Made by a program: the position numbers and the translations under genes. From Streptacidiphilus fuscans (GTDB taxonomy: Bacteria; Actinomycetota; Actinomycetes; Streptomycetales; Streptomycetaceae), in assembly GCF_015690355.1 (NCBI RefSeq), contig NZ_JADPRT010000009.1, positions 189,031-253,030 on the forward strand: a stretch of DNA of 64,000 nucleotides. Direction: 5' to 3'. Within the stretch, counting starts at the first letter, position 1. The number at the start of each line of letters is the position of its first letter. Of this stretch, positions 1 through 8,022 are shown one piece after another. Under the pieces are notes generated by a model. The model saw only the letters and a program-made list of their open reading frames with translations, made no database searches and was not told the origin of the DNA.

Positions 1-47
1 CGGCGTCCGAGGGAAGCCATCCGTGTTGCATATGTTGCGCCGCCGTG

Positions 48-70
48 GGTGACCGTTGCGCGCGGTCACC
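48..70 (-). terminator. hairpin downstream of peroxiredoxin gene
   Basis: An 8-bp perfect stem (48-55 with 63-70) and a 7-base loop lie about 50 bases past the stop codon of the minus-strand peroxiredoxin gene. There is no clear U-tract, which is common for actinobacterial terminators. Positions 1-47 show nothing I can assign. Confidence 0.45.
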
Positions 71-119
71 GACGGCGGGGCGAGCGGGTCGAGCGGGCAG
101 AGCAGCCAGTGCGTCGGTT

Positions 120-590
120 CTAGCGGCGCATGTAGCGGACGAGCCCGGCGACGTCGTCGGGCATCAGCCGTCCGATCGCGCCGCTGGAGTAGACGCTGAC
201 CACCACCGCGCCCTCCGGGTCGAGGACGAAGCCGGTCGACTGCAGGTACACCTGCTCGGCGCTGGTGAACGCGCCGGTGGCCGCCGCGACGGCGGGCGCG
301 TCGGCGCCGAAGCCGACCGGGAAGGTGAGCCCTCGCCGGGTGACGAGCGCGGCGGTGGTCTCCTCGTCATCCACCGACAGCGCGGCGACCCGGACTCCGG
401 CCTCGTCCAGCGCGGGTCCGGCGTGCTGGAAGGCACGCAACTGGGCGTTGCAGTAGGGGCACCAGGACCCCCGGTAGAACAACAGCGCGCCGTACTGTCC
501 GTCGAACGCCTCCCGCACGGACAAGGATCGCCCCGCGGGCAGGGAGAGGGCGAGATCCGGGAAGACGTCTCCGGGGTGCAACAACGGCAT
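120..590 (-). CDS. peroxiredoxin-like AhpC/TSA-family protein
   Basis: A 156-residue cytoplasmic thioredoxin-fold protein. The motif WCPYC sits at residues 43-47 (Cys44, Cys47), after a beta strand and the segment LLFYRGSW, as in AhpC/TSA-type peroxiredoxins and resistance-type thiol oxidoreductases. It probably reduces hydroperoxides or exchanges disulfides using a small thiol or thioredoxin partner. The start is well supported by AGGAGG a few bases upstream of the ATG. It is the last gene of a minus-strand run (sigma factor, anti-sigma factor, beta-propeller protein), 71 bases after the propeller gene, so control by that sigma factor is plausible but inferred. The CxxC arrangement leaves open whether it is a peroxidase or a thiol oxidoreductase. 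Confidence 0.85.
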   Translation of the reverse strand: MPLLHPGDVFPDLALSLPAGRSLSVREAFDGQYGALLFYRGSWCPYCNAQLRAFQHAGPALDEAGVRVAALSVDDEETTAALVTRRGLTFPVGFGADAPAVAAATGAFTSAEQVYLQSTGFVLDPEGAVVVSVYSSGAIGRLMPDDVAGLVRYMRR

Positions 591-661
591 GGGATACCTC
601 CTGATCGGTCTGATCGGTGGTGCTTCGGCCGGGCCGGGGCGGCCGGGCCCGGGCAGGCCCG

Positions 662-1810
662 TCAGGACGCGGCGATGCCCTCGGCGCCGACCGCGTCGGG
701 GACGGTGACGGAACCGGTCGCGGTCAGCGAGCCGTCCGCGCCGACCCGGTATCCGTCCACCACTCCGGCCGCACCGGTCTGGACGTAGAGGTAGCGCCCG
801 TCGTGGGTGACGGCAGCGTCGACGGTCCCGGCGTCGGTGGCCGTGTCGCCGGTCGACAGGAGCGTGCCGCTGCCGTCGTCGGCGTAGCCGGAGAGCGTGC
901 CGCTGCCCGCGTTGGACGCGAACAGCGTGGAGCCGTCCGTGACGATCCAGCAGGTGCCGCGCTGGCCGGTCGCGGACCGGTCCACCAGGGTGAGCGTGCC
1001 GTCGGCGTTCAGCGTGTAGGTGGCCACGGCGTTCGCGCCGGGCTCGGCGACGGCGAGGTGCCCGCTCGCGTCGAAGCTGACGGCGAAGGGCAGGTTGCCC
1101 GCGTCCGGGGTGACGACCGGAGCGGCCGAGAGTCGCCCGAAGCGCCCGACGCCGAACACGTCGATGTCGTCGCCGTTGCCCTTGGTGGTGACGACCAGCT
1201 TCGACCCGTCAGGGGAGAAGGCCACCTGTCCCGGCGTGCTGGTGAACTCCGGCGTCTGGGCGGCGTTCAGCCCGAGAGCGCGGTGCCAGGCGGGGATCTC
1301 GACCAGCGCGTCGCCTATGCGGACGTAGCCCTGGACCGCTCCGCCGTCCCGGGCGTCCAGCACGTAGAGCGCGCCGCCGTGGAACGCGATGCTCACCGGG
1401 AAGTAGCCGCCGGAGGAGATGATCTGACGCCGCGTCAACCTGTCTCCACGGACGGAGAAGACGGTGATCGTGTTGCTGCCCGCGTTGACGGCGTAGAGCA
1501 GGCCGTTCGCCCGGTCGTACGCCAGCGAGCCCTGCGAGGCGAGGTGGTCGACGACCGACCCGCCCAGCTGGCCGCCGAGACCGCCGGTCGCGTACGTGCC
1601 CGCCGGGGTCAACGCGCCGTCGACGCCGCGGTCGTAGACGGCGACCGCGTTGCCGTCGGTGGCATCGGTCTGCACGAACACCACACCCGCCGATCCGTCC
1701 CGCGTGAGGGAGAGCTGGGGTGCGGCGCTGGCCTGTCCGGTCCCGGCGAGCAGGCCGGCGAGGAGGGTGGCACCGGCTGCGACCACGGCTGCGCGCAGTG
1801 AGATCTTCAT
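662..1810 (-). CDS. secreted beta-propeller (lactonase/YncE-like) protein
   Basis: A 382-residue protein with a clear Sec signal peptide: basic MKISLR, a hydrophobic stretch to about residue 23, and an Ala-x-Ala-type cleavage site near GQASA. The rest is a seven-bladed-propeller-like series of repeats with motifs such as VAFSPDGSKLVVTT and DGRYLYVQTGAAG, typical of the 6-phosphogluconolactonase/YncE family. Secreted members are usually binding or surface proteins rather than pentose-pathway lactonases, so no substrate is assigned. The ATG follows an AAGGAC-type ribosome site. It lies 99 bases after the anti-sigma gene and 71 before the peroxiredoxin gene, suggesting a stress-linked operon. 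Family-level confidence is good; the function is unknown. Confidence 0.8.
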   Translation of the reverse strand: MKISLRAAVVAAGATLLAGLLAGTGQASAAPQLSLTRDGSAGVVFVQTDATDGNAVAVYDRGVDGALTPAGTYATGGLGGQLGGSVVDHLASQGSLAYDRANGLLYAVNAGSNTITVFSVRGDRLTRRQIISSGGYFPVSIAFHGGALYVLDARDGGAVQGYVRIGDALVEIPAWHRALGLNAAQTPEFTSTPGQVAFSPDGSKLVVTTKGNGDDIDVFGVGRFGRLSAAPVVTPDAGNLPFAVSFDASGHLAVAEPGANAVATYTLNADGTLTLVDRSATGQRGTCWIVTDGSTLFASNAGSGTLSGYADDGSGTLLSTGDTATDAGTVDAAVTHDGRYLYVQTGAAGVVDGYRVGADGSLTATGSVTVPDAVGAEGIAAS

Positions 1811-1909
1811 GAGTCCTTGTCCTTGGGTCGGTGACTCGGTGGTGCGGACAAGGAATTGGTGACGGGCGCGCGCCGGTTCTTACCGCGCGCCCGCAGAATT
1901 TCCGCGCGT

Positions 1910-2140
1910 TCAGATCTCCGTAAGATCCGCCCGGACGAGGGCGAGCAGCCCCTCCAGGTCCTCGGCGCACGGACCGCACCCGCGCAGGTGCGCGGCAACG
2001 TCCGGATAGCGCCGCGCGGCCGTGTCGGGATCGGCGACCGCCAGGTCGGCGTAGACGTGGAGCAGCTCCATCGCCTTGCCGCAACCCGCGTCCTGGGGAT
2101 CCGTGGTGAGCAATCGGTCCAGCCCCGGCCAGCTGCTCAT
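1910..2140 (-). CDS. zinc-binding anti-sigma factor domain protein
   Basis: A 76-residue protein with no membrane segment. It carries His51-x3-Cys55-x2-Cys58 (HLRGCGPC) after a short helix (MELLHVYADL). This is the zinc-binding anti-sigma (ZAS/zf-HC2) signature. Such domains bind group 4 sigma factors and often release them on oxidation. Its ATG overlaps the sigma factor stop codon as ATGA, which indicates translational coupling and supports a cognate pair. Usual anti-sigma factors add a transmembrane helix and sensor domain. This one is only the cytoplasmic domain, so it is either a soluble redox sensor of the RsrA kind or a minimal form. Confidence 0.75.
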   Translation of the reverse strand: MSSWPGLDRLLTTDPQDAGCGKAMELLHVYADLAVADPDTAARRYPDVAAHLRGCGPCAEDLEGLLALVRADLTEI

Positions 2141-2784
2141 CGGCTCCCCCTCGGGGTCTCGGGCAGGTAGCCACCGGCGACGAGGCTGGCCCGCAGCTTG
2201 CGACGTGCGTCGAACATCGTCTTGTAGAGCGCGTTCCAGGACGACTCCAGCCGGACCACCAGCGCGTCCAGCGGGACGCCGTCCACGACGAGTGCGGTGA
2301 AGACCGTGCGCTGACGGTCCGTCAGGTCGTCCTGGACCGCGCGCCGGAGGGCGTCCATGAGCTCACGCTGCTCGGACTGCCGCGACGGGTCCAGGCCGAG
2401 CCGGTCCGGCAGCCGTTCCCACTGCCCCGCATCCAGCGGGACGTGGGGGCGACGCCAGAAGTGCCGTCCGATCTTGCTGGACACCTCCAGGACCACGAAC
2501 CGGTAGGCCCAGGTGGTGAACCGGCTCTCGCCACGGAACTCGGCGACCTTCGCGAGGACCGAGACCACCGCGTCCGCCGCCGCCTGGTGCGCGAGGTCGT
2601 CCAGCTCGGGCCCGGATATGCCCAGCAGCCCGCTGCGGCGACGCACCTCGGCCTGCGCGGCGCGCAGCAGCAGCTGGTGCAGCCGCTCCGCCGCACGCTC
2701 GCGTTCGCGACCCCCCTCGCTCAACGTCCGCACCCAGTCGGCGGACGCACTGTCCAACGCCTCCGACGCCGTGCCCATGGCCAT
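2137..2784 (-). CDS. ECF (group 4) RNA polymerase sigma factor
   Basis: A 215-residue sigma factor. The region 2 helix contains LDDLAHQAAADAVVSVLAK and the region 2.3/2.4 segment FRGESRFTTWAYRFVV, the classic ECF F-x-G-x-S-x-F-x-T-W block. Region 4 reads LTDRQRTVFTALVVDGVPLDALV followed by a helix-turn-helix. An in-frame GTG lies further upstream, but the ATG at 2784 is preferred because GGGGGGAGG lies just before it. It is coupled by a four-base overlap to the zinc anti-sigma gene downstream, and probably regulates its own operon (propeller protein, peroxiredoxin). The target promoter cannot be read from the window. Confidence 0.88.
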   Translation of the reverse strand: MAMGTASEALDSASADWVRTLSEGGRERERAAERLHQLLLRAAQAEVRRRSGLLGISGPELDDLAHQAAADAVVSVLAKVAEFRGESRFTTWAYRFVVLEVSSKIGRHFWRRPHVPLDAGQWERLPDRLGLDPSRQSEQRELMDALRRAVQDDLTDRQRTVFTALVVDGVPLDALVVRLESSWNALYKTMFDARRKLRASLVAGGYLPETPRGSR

Positions 2785-2900
2785 GGCCCTCCCCCCGTCG
2801 CGTCCCGGTGCCGTGGTACGCGGTTCATCGTAACCGGCCGCGGTGACAGGGCCACCGCGGCCGGGTGGGCGACTACTGCCCAACGAACGCCGTGACGCCG

Positions 2901-4721
2901 TCAGCCGACGGTCAGCCGGAACGGTCCGGCCAGGACGGTGTAGCCGTTGTCGGCCAGGTAGTAGACGTCGTAGCTGCCCGCACCGTTCAGCTTGCCGGTG
3001 GAGAGGGTGACCGCGCCGCTCTGGTTCGGGGTGTAGGCCCAGGTGAGCGAGGACTGCGCGCCCGGCTTCACCCCCGCCGGGTAGATGCCGACCCAGTTCT
3101 CCGCGTTCACCTGCGCCGTGGAGGGCAGCGAGTAGCGGAAGGTCACGTTGCCGCCGTTGCTCACCGCGTTGAGATCACCGGTCAGCGTCGGGGACTTCGC
3201 GGTCGAGGGGACGAACGCGGCGTTCAGCGGGGTCGCGTACGTGTCGTTCGCGGTCAGGCCGGGCAGACCCAGGGCGCCCTCGATGGTGCGGGCGACGCTG
3301 TAGTGGTCGTAGTGGAGCGGGCTGGTGGTGCCGGCGGGCACGGTGCCCTGCGAGCCGATCGCGACGGTGGCGACGTGGTCGTAGCCCTCGTTCTCGCTCT
3401 CGTCCCAGGTGAGCAGGATCAGCGAACGCTGCTTGGTCCAGGCGGGCGAGGACATGATCGGCGCGAGCGTCTGCTGCAGCCAACCGTCCTGCGTCTTCAG
3501 GCTGGTGGCGTTGCCGTCGCCGGAGGACTCGCCGTCGTAGTAGTCGTCGGCGGCGATCCAGGAGAAGTTCGGCGTGGTCGCGGCCGACTTCAGGTCGGTG
3601 GTCAGCTGCGTGGTGTCGAACAGGTGCGCCGCGCAGCGGGACGCGTTGCCGCTGATGTCGGTGTAGTTGATGAACGGCGCGTCGTCGGGCTCGTAGTAGC
3701 TGTCCGCGCCGCCCTTGCTGGCGTTGCAGGGGGTGCCCATGCCCTGCTCGTACGCCTTCCAGGTCTTGCCGGCGGCCTCGATCGTGTCGCCCAGGTTCCG
3801 CTCGGGCGAGTTGATGTTCGGCCAGTAGGTGGCGCCCTTGGTGTAGGTGTCGCCGCCCGCGATGGCCAGGTAGTTCTCGTCGCTGGGGTGGTAGACCGCG
3901 TGGGAGTCGGTCATCGTCGCACCCTTGGCCATCAGGCTGTGGATGAACGGCGTGTCCGCCGGGTCGTTCATGATCTCGGAGTAGTCCGTGTTCTCCATCA
4001 TCACGGTGAACACGTGGTCGTAGCCCGGCACCTTGGAGACCGGCGGGGCCAGCGGCTTCGGGGCGGCGACCGGGGTGTCCAGGGTCAGCGCGAGGTTGTC
4101 CAGGTAGCCGGTCTCGTCGGTCGTGTCGAGGAACTGCACCTCGACCTGGATGTGCCGGGTGCCGACGGGCACGGAGCCGGTGGCGCTGCGCGCGAGGAAC
4201 TTGGTGAGCAGGCCACGGTCGGTCGCGGAGACGGTCGGCAGCTTGGCGGTCGCGCCGACCGGGTTGCCGTTCGCGTCCTGGAAGTGCAGGCTCACGGCGA
4301 CGTAGCCGCCGTAGACCGTCCAGCCGCCGAGCCAGCCGGACAGGTCGTAGTGCACGCCACCGCGGTCGATCGCCGTGGCCGCGGAGGAGACGTCGACGTT
4401 CTGGCTCATCGAACCGTCACCGAAGTTGCCCGGCGCGAAGAAGGCCTTGCCGGGCGTGTTGCCGTCGCTCGGATAACCGAACGACCCGACCGACTGGCAC
4501 ATCACGTTGATGCCGCCGGACTGCACGGTCCAGCCGGGCACCGTGGTGGCCGCGCTCCAGTCGTTCGAGCAGAAGCCGCCGGCCTCCGCATCGCCGTTGA
4601 CGATCAGGTTGCCGCTGCTTCCCGCCGCACTCCCGGCCGCCTGGGCAGGGGCCGGGGTGGCGACGATCAGCGTGCCGAGCAGGGCGAGCAGCCCACCCAG
4701 GGCGCTCCGGCGCATACGCAT
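2901..4721 (-). CDS. secreted phosphoesterase (acid phosphatase/phospholipase C-like)
   Basis: A 606-residue protein with an N-terminal signal peptide (basic MRMRRS, then a Leu/Ala-rich core, cleavage near APAQA). Residues about 30-200 look like a jelly-roll carbohydrate/lipid-binding domain with GNLIVNGDAEAG. The catalytic part begins around residue 225 with VPGYDHVFTVMMENTDYSEI, continues with HPSDENYLAIAGGD and ends with LLTWDESENEGYDHV. These are the metal-binding blocks of the PF04185 phosphoesterase family. The C-terminal 90 residues form a small beta domain with ENWVGIYPAG. It is likely an extracellular phosphate-scavenging enzyme. Paired palindromes lie upstream of its start (4817-4867). 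Substrate specificity is unknown. Confidence 0.85.
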   Translation of the reverse strand: MRMRRSALGGLLALLGTLIVATPAPAQAAGSAAGSSGNLIVNGDAEAGGFCSNDWSAATTVPGWTVQSGGINVMCQSVGSFGYPSDGNTPGKAFFAPGNFGDGSMSQNVDVSSAATAIDRGGVHYDLSGWLGGWTVYGGYVAVSLHFQDANGNPVGATAKLPTVSATDRGLLTKFLARSATGSVPVGTRHIQVEVQFLDTTDETGYLDNLALTLDTPVAAPKPLAPPVSKVPGYDHVFTVMMENTDYSEIMNDPADTPFIHSLMAKGATMTDSHAVYHPSDENYLAIAGGDTYTKGATYWPNINSPERNLGDTIEAAGKTWKAYEQGMGTPCNASKGGADSYYEPDDAPFINYTDISGNASRCAAHLFDTTQLTTDLKSAATTPNFSWIAADDYYDGESSGDGNATSLKTQDGWLQQTLAPIMSSPAWTKQRSLILLTWDESENEGYDHVATVAIGSQGTVPAGTTSPLHYDHYSVARTIEGALGLPGLTANDTYATPLNAAFVPSTAKSPTLTGDLNAVSNGGNVTFRYSLPSTAQVNAENWVGIYPAGVKPGAQSSLTWAYTPNQSGAVTLSTGKLNGAGSYDVYYLADNGYTVLAGPFRLTVG

Positions 4722-5026
4722 GTGTACCTCGTCCAGTCGTGAGGGTGGTGCCCGATGGGCGTCATGGACGGGACATAACTACAGGCTGCTGCTGTCGACG
4801 GGAAGAATGAAAGCCAAACTTGATCGGACAAGTTACTGCAACGTTCGCCGACTTGATCAGACAAGTTGCCGCGCGGGGGCCGTCTCCCCGCCGCCGTGAT
4901 AGACGCGCGCATCGGTCACGCGTACTCCCGACGCCTCGACGCTTCTCCATCCCGGGAGGGATGGGCGTGGACATCGGTTGGGGTAGTTTCGGGCCCTGAT
5001 CGCGGCTCGCATGCACGGGGGATGAG
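4722..5026. promoter_or_regulatory. divergent intergenic region
   Basis: This stretch separates the phosphoesterase gene (minus) from a small membrane-protein gene (plus). It holds no gene I can support. Its local A+T content is higher than in the neighbouring genes, and its main content is the palindrome pair at 4817-4867. Confidence 0.6.
4817..4867. promoter_or_regulatory. paired palindromic operator candidates
   Basis: Two almost identical 18-bp palindromes occur here. Site 1 (4817-4834) is AACTTG-N6-CAAGTT. Site 2 (4850-4867) has the same core with one arm base changed (G for A) and one spacer base changed. They are spaced 33 bases repeat to repeat, about three helical turns, so two dimers would sit on the same DNA face. 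They lie about 100-150 bases upstream of the phosphoesterase ATG and 160-210 upstream of the small membrane-protein gene. No known regulator site is recognised. Confidence 0.6.
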
Positions 5027-5335
5027 ATGCGCCTTGCCCAGAAGTGGTCGTGGAAGGCTGACTTGGTCGGCTTCATACTGTGCGCCGGACTGATCACGGT
5101 GATGGACGTCCTGATCATGACCAAGACTTCCGACAACGGTCGCGCGCTTCTGCTCATGACCATCATCGGGGCCGCGGCCGGTGCTGCTGTGTCCAGATGG
5201 CAGGGCCCGATGCTTCGGCGGTGGGCGTGCGTCGCAGCAGGCACATTCCTTGCCCAGGCAAGCCTCGTGCTGCTCGTAGTGCTGATCACCGTGGCGCTGC
5301 ATCTCCTGTTCGCGCACATGTACATCCCCTGGTAA
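5027..5335 (+). CDS. small integral membrane protein, unknown
   Basis: A 102-residue protein with about three hydrophobic segments: DLVGFILCAGLITVMDVLI, ALLLMTIIGAAAGAAV, and a long one around ASLVLLVVLITVALHLLFAH. The GGGGGATGAG just before the ATG is an acceptable ribosome site. It has no motif I recognise and is probably an inner-membrane protein of unknown role. It runs towards the solute-binding-protein gene and is separated by 71 bases, so it is not in that transcription unit. Its upstream region contains the palindrome pair shared with the divergent phosphoesterase gene. Confidence 0.6.
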   Translation: MRLAQKWSWKADLVGFILCAGLITVMDVLIMTKTSDNGRALLLMTIIGAAAGAAVSRWQGPMLRRWACVAAGTFLAQASLVLLVVLITVALHLLFAHMYIPW

Positions 5336-5406
5336 CAGCGCGGCCGGGCGACGGTACGCTGCCGCAGGAGGGCCGACGGCCCTGCTGCGGCTCGCGTCGC
5401 ACGCCC

Positions 5407-6972
5407 TCAGCGATGCACCTCCCGGAAGAGTCGGGCGCACGGGGCGCCGAAGAGGTCGATCGGGTCGTCCCCGTCGACCTCGAACGGTCCCGGCGCGACC
5501 AGGTGCCGCATCGTCCCGTGCCAGAGCGGCAGGATCGGGAGTTCGGCCCAGACCACCGCCTCGGCGTCCCGGTAGCGTCGCAGCCTCGTGACCGGATCGG
5601 CTGTGGCACGGGCCGCATCGACGAGCTCGTCGACGCGGGCGCTGCGGTAACCCGCGTAGTTGCCACCGGCCTCGGCCGCGTCGGAGTGGAAGAGCGGGAA
5701 GAGCACGGTGTCCACCGACGGGTAGTCACTCACCCAGGTCGCCCGGAAGAGTGCGTCGGGCCGCTGCAACCAACGCAGGTAGTCGGCGCGCGGCAGCGCG
5801 TCGACCTTCACCGTCCAGCCCAGATTCGCCTCCAACTGACCGGCCGCGGCGGCGACCCACTGGTCATGCCCCCGGTCGCCGTCGAGCACGATGCGCACCG
5901 GCCTCCGCTCGACCCCGCGCCCGGCCAGAATCCGACGCGCGGCTTCCGGATCGAACGGCAACCCCGGCAGAGAGCTCTCGCTCCCTCCGGGGAGAAGTCT
6001 CGGCGGAATGACCGAATCGGCCGGCAGCACGTCTCCTGGCCCGGCGATCTCGCACAACCGGCTCCGGTCGACGGCCATCGCCACCGCCCGGCGGACCAAC
6101 GGGTCGTCGAAGGGCGCGTGTTGAACCGGGAAGGCCAGATACGTCAGCGAAGCGCACCGGGTGACCCGGTACGTGTCCCGCGCGCGACGGGCGTGGCGGG
6201 CGTCCTCCGTTCGACGGGCGCGGCGGGCCTGGCGGGCGTCCTCGGCACGGCCGTCGGCGACCTCGACGATGTCCACCCGGCCCGACTGCCACGCCCGGTA
6301 CGCGGCATCCGCGTCGTCGAGAACGTGGAACTCCACGCGCTCCGGGCCGCCCGCGCCGTAGTAGCCGTCGCGGCGCTCCAGTACGAGCACGGCGTCCCCG
6401 GCACCCGACCCCTCGGAGAAGCGGTACGGCCCGGTCCCGACCGGGCTCCGACGGAACAGCGCCGGGTCGGCCTCGCACAGTTCCCGGGGCACCGCGGCGG
6501 TGATCGGATGGCTGAGAACCGCGGCGATCTCGTGGAACGGCCGGGACAGGGAGATCTCCAGCCGGTCGGCGGCCAAGGTCCGGACGCCGCTCAGGACCTC
6601 CGCACGCCCCTCGCGCACCGCGTCGAAACCGTCCACCAGGGAGAGGAGATAGGCGATCTGCGACCCGGTCGACGGCCGGACCGCCCGGGAGAGCGAGTAG
6701 ACGTAGTCCTCCGCCGTGACCAGCCTCCCGTGGTGGAACCGGACGCCGGGCCGGAGCCGCAGCACGATCCGTCTCCCGTCCGGGGCGACCTCCCACTCCT
6801 CGGCAGCGCCGGGCCGCAGGTCCCCGCTTCGGGGTTCGCAGGTCACGAGCGTGTCCGTCAGCAGGCCGAGGACGAGTGCTCCGTCGTGGTCGAAGCAGAT
6901 GGCCGGGTCGAAGGACTCCGGCGCGCCGATGCCGATCTTGAGGGTGCTTCTCGGTGCGCTGGCCTCCCTCAT
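5407..6972 (-). CDS. SBP_bac_5-type peptide-binding protein without signal peptide
   Basis: A 521-residue member of the oligopeptide/nickel solute-binding family. Family blocks include DTLVTCEPRSGDLRPGAAEEW, WEVAPDGRRIVLRLRPGVRFH, SPVGTGPYRF, VRRAVAMAVDRSRL, and a C-terminal segment ending at the APGPFEVDG region. The protein starts directly at the mature domain (STLKIGIGAPESFDPA), with no signal peptide, lipobox or fused DNA-binding domain. No permease or ATPase gene is adjacent. Around residues 243-265 there is an Arg/Ala-rich insertion (ARRARRTEDARHARRARDT) made by an imperfect DNA repeat near 6178-6243. The ATG overlaps the stop of a tiny upstream frame as ATGA. It could be a cytoplasmic ligand sensor, an export-defective orphan, or a protein annotated from the wrong start. 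Confidence 0.8.
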   Translation of the reverse strand: MREASAPRSTLKIGIGAPESFDPAICFDHDGALVLGLLTDTLVTCEPRSGDLRPGAAEEWEVAPDGRRIVLRLRPGVRFHHGRLVTAEDYVYSLSRAVRPSTGSQIAYLLSLVDGFDAVREGRAEVLSGVRTLAADRLEISLSRPFHEIAAVLSHPITAAVPRELCEADPALFRRSPVGTGPYRFSEGSGAGDAVLVLERRDGYYGAGGPERVEFHVLDDADAAYRAWQSGRVDIVEVADGRAEDARQARRARRTEDARHARRARDTYRVTRCASLTYLAFPVQHAPFDDPLVRRAVAMAVDRSRLCEIAGPGDVLPADSVIPPRLLPGGSESSLPGLPFDPEAARRILAGRGVERRPVRIVLDGDRGHDQWVAAAAGQLEANLGWTVKVDALPRADYLRWLQRPDALFRATWVSDYPSVDTVLFPLFHSDAAEAGGNYAGYRSARVDELVDAARATADPVTRLRRYRDAEAVVWAELPILPLWHGTMRHLVAPGPFEVDGDDPIDLFGAPCARLFREVHR

Positions 6973-7139
6973 AGCTCAAGCACCGGTTCGGTGATCGGCA
7001 ACGAAGTGCTGAACTGACGATCCATCAGTTCAGCAGCACGGACATCGAGCCACTGAGATTCAAGAACCAAAGCAGACAAGGCGAACCCCCGTTCGTGAAC
7101 AGACGCATCCACCCTGCGCCGGAGCCCCTGCAATCCCAT
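6969..7139 (-). CDS. possible small coupled ORF before the binding protein
   Basis: A 56-residue frame (longer if a GTG at 7199 is used) whose TGA overlaps the ATG of the solute-binding-protein gene. That is the usual geometry of translational coupling. It encodes a Leu/Glu-rich peptide ending SLPITEPVLEL. Against it: no clear ribosome site, third-position G+C well below the local norm, and a 10-bp inverted repeat inside the frame. It could be a leader peptide, a decayed gene or chance. I recognise no family. Confidence 0.25.
   Translation of the reverse strand: MGLQGLRRRVDASVHERGFALSALVLESQWLDVRAAELMDRQFSTSLPITEPVLEL
7008..7034. promoter_or_regulatory. inverted repeat upstream of the binding-protein gene
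   Basis: A perfect 10-bp inverted repeat (7008-7017 with 7025-7034, arms GCTGAACTGA/TCAGTTCAGC) with a 7-base centre, 36-62 bases upstream of the ATG at 6972. It is AT-richer than a typical actinobacterial terminator, so an operator or an mRNA structure is more likely. Confidence 0.45.
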
Positions 7140-7253
7140 AGAGCCAAATCGGGGCTCATGGTCAGTCAGACGGGCGGCACGGCTCCGCTTGCCCCGCACG
7201 GCGCTCGGCGCATGGTCGGCTCAGGCACTGCACTTGGCCGGCTCGGCGACTCG

Positions 7254-7287
7254 GGGAGGGTGCCGTACCGGCGCCCGGCACCCTCCC
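7254..7287 (-). terminator. terminator hairpin after SMI1/KNR4 operon
   Basis: A 12-bp perfect G/C-rich stem (7254-7265 with 7276-7287) and a 10-base loop lie about 190 bases past the end of the minus-strand SMI1/KNR4 gene. No U-tract is present. Confidence 0.55.
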
Positions 7288-7479
7288 CCGTGGAGTGCCG
7301 GGCCGCCCCCGTGTACGGACCTCCGGCGTCGGCCGAGCGGTCGAACCCGAACCGGAAGACAGAGTGCAGGTCAGATCCCGCGACCGGCGCGAGCAGGGTC
7401 GCCCGACTCAGTGGCCGACGTCGGGGATCCAAGAGCCGCGGATACCGGTGGGCAGCGGTGTCAACACTCCGTATCTCGC

Positions 7480-8022
7480 TCAGCGGTCCGCCGCGAGACG
7501 CTGTGAGGCGTCGGGCCAGGGCGTGGGCTCCTGCGCGTCGTCAGCCATCATGACCTCCTCCTCCCACCAGCCCGTTCCTTCCAGCCAGGCGGTCAACCAC
7601 ACCGCGAGGGATAGCGAGTCGAGAAACCAGGCTTCGGCCCAGTCGTCCGGGCCCGCATTCGGCTCGAAGAGCAGAACGCCTGCGGCGGGATCGAGGCAGT
7701 CCACGGCGGCGTACATGCCGCAACCCCAGTCCAGGATCGGCAGCACGCCATGCGGCCAGCACTCGAAGGAAGCAGCCCTGAGTCCTCCGTACTCGGACAG
7801 GACAGTCCGTCCCTCTCCCGTGAGGGGGAGCAGGGTGTACTCGGGGCCGAAACCGCCATTGGCCACGTCCCGGTACAGCAGGGACAGAAGCTGCGGCAGT
7901 CCGAATCCGAGTTGGCTCTCGACATCGGCGATCTCCTGGTCGGTGACGCGGGCCGGAAGGGCCTCCGTCTGCTGGACCGCGCGCTCACGAACTCGATGCA
8001 CCAAGTCCGGAAGGTCGCTCAT
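7480..8022 (-). CDS. SMI1/KNR4 (SUKH-type) family protein
   Basis: A 180-residue soluble protein. The core pattern VTDQEIADVESQLGFGLPQLL followed by YRDVANGGFGPEYTLLPL and ILDWGCGMYAAVDC is characteristic of the SMI1/KNR4 (SUKH) fold. The C-terminal region FLDSLSLAVWLTAWLEGTGW is typical of actinobacterial members. In bacteria these proteins often act as immunity proteins to polymorphic toxins, though many are solitary with unknown roles. Its ATG overlaps the stop of the gene at 8019-8555 by ATGA, so the two are translated together. No toxin with signal or delivery domains is seen next to it. It lies divergent from the MoxR/vWA operon. Confidence 0.75.
   Translation of the reverse strand: MSDLPDLVHRVRERAVQQTEALPARVTDQEIADVESQLGFGLPQLLSLLYRDVANGGFGPEYTLLPLTGEGRTVLSEYGGLRAASFECWPHGVLPILDWGCGMYAAVDCLDPAAGVLLFEPNAGPDDWAEAWFLDSLSLAVWLTAWLEGTGWWEEEVMMADDAQEPTPWPDASQRLAADR

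Larger units (their letters stand above)
6973..7479. other. intergenic stretch, partly low-GC
   Basis: Apart from the doubtful small frame at 6969-7139, the inverted repeat at 7008-7034 and the terminator at 7254-7287, I see no gene here. Roughly 6975-7140 is noticeably poorer in G+C than its surroundings. Confidence 0.5.
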
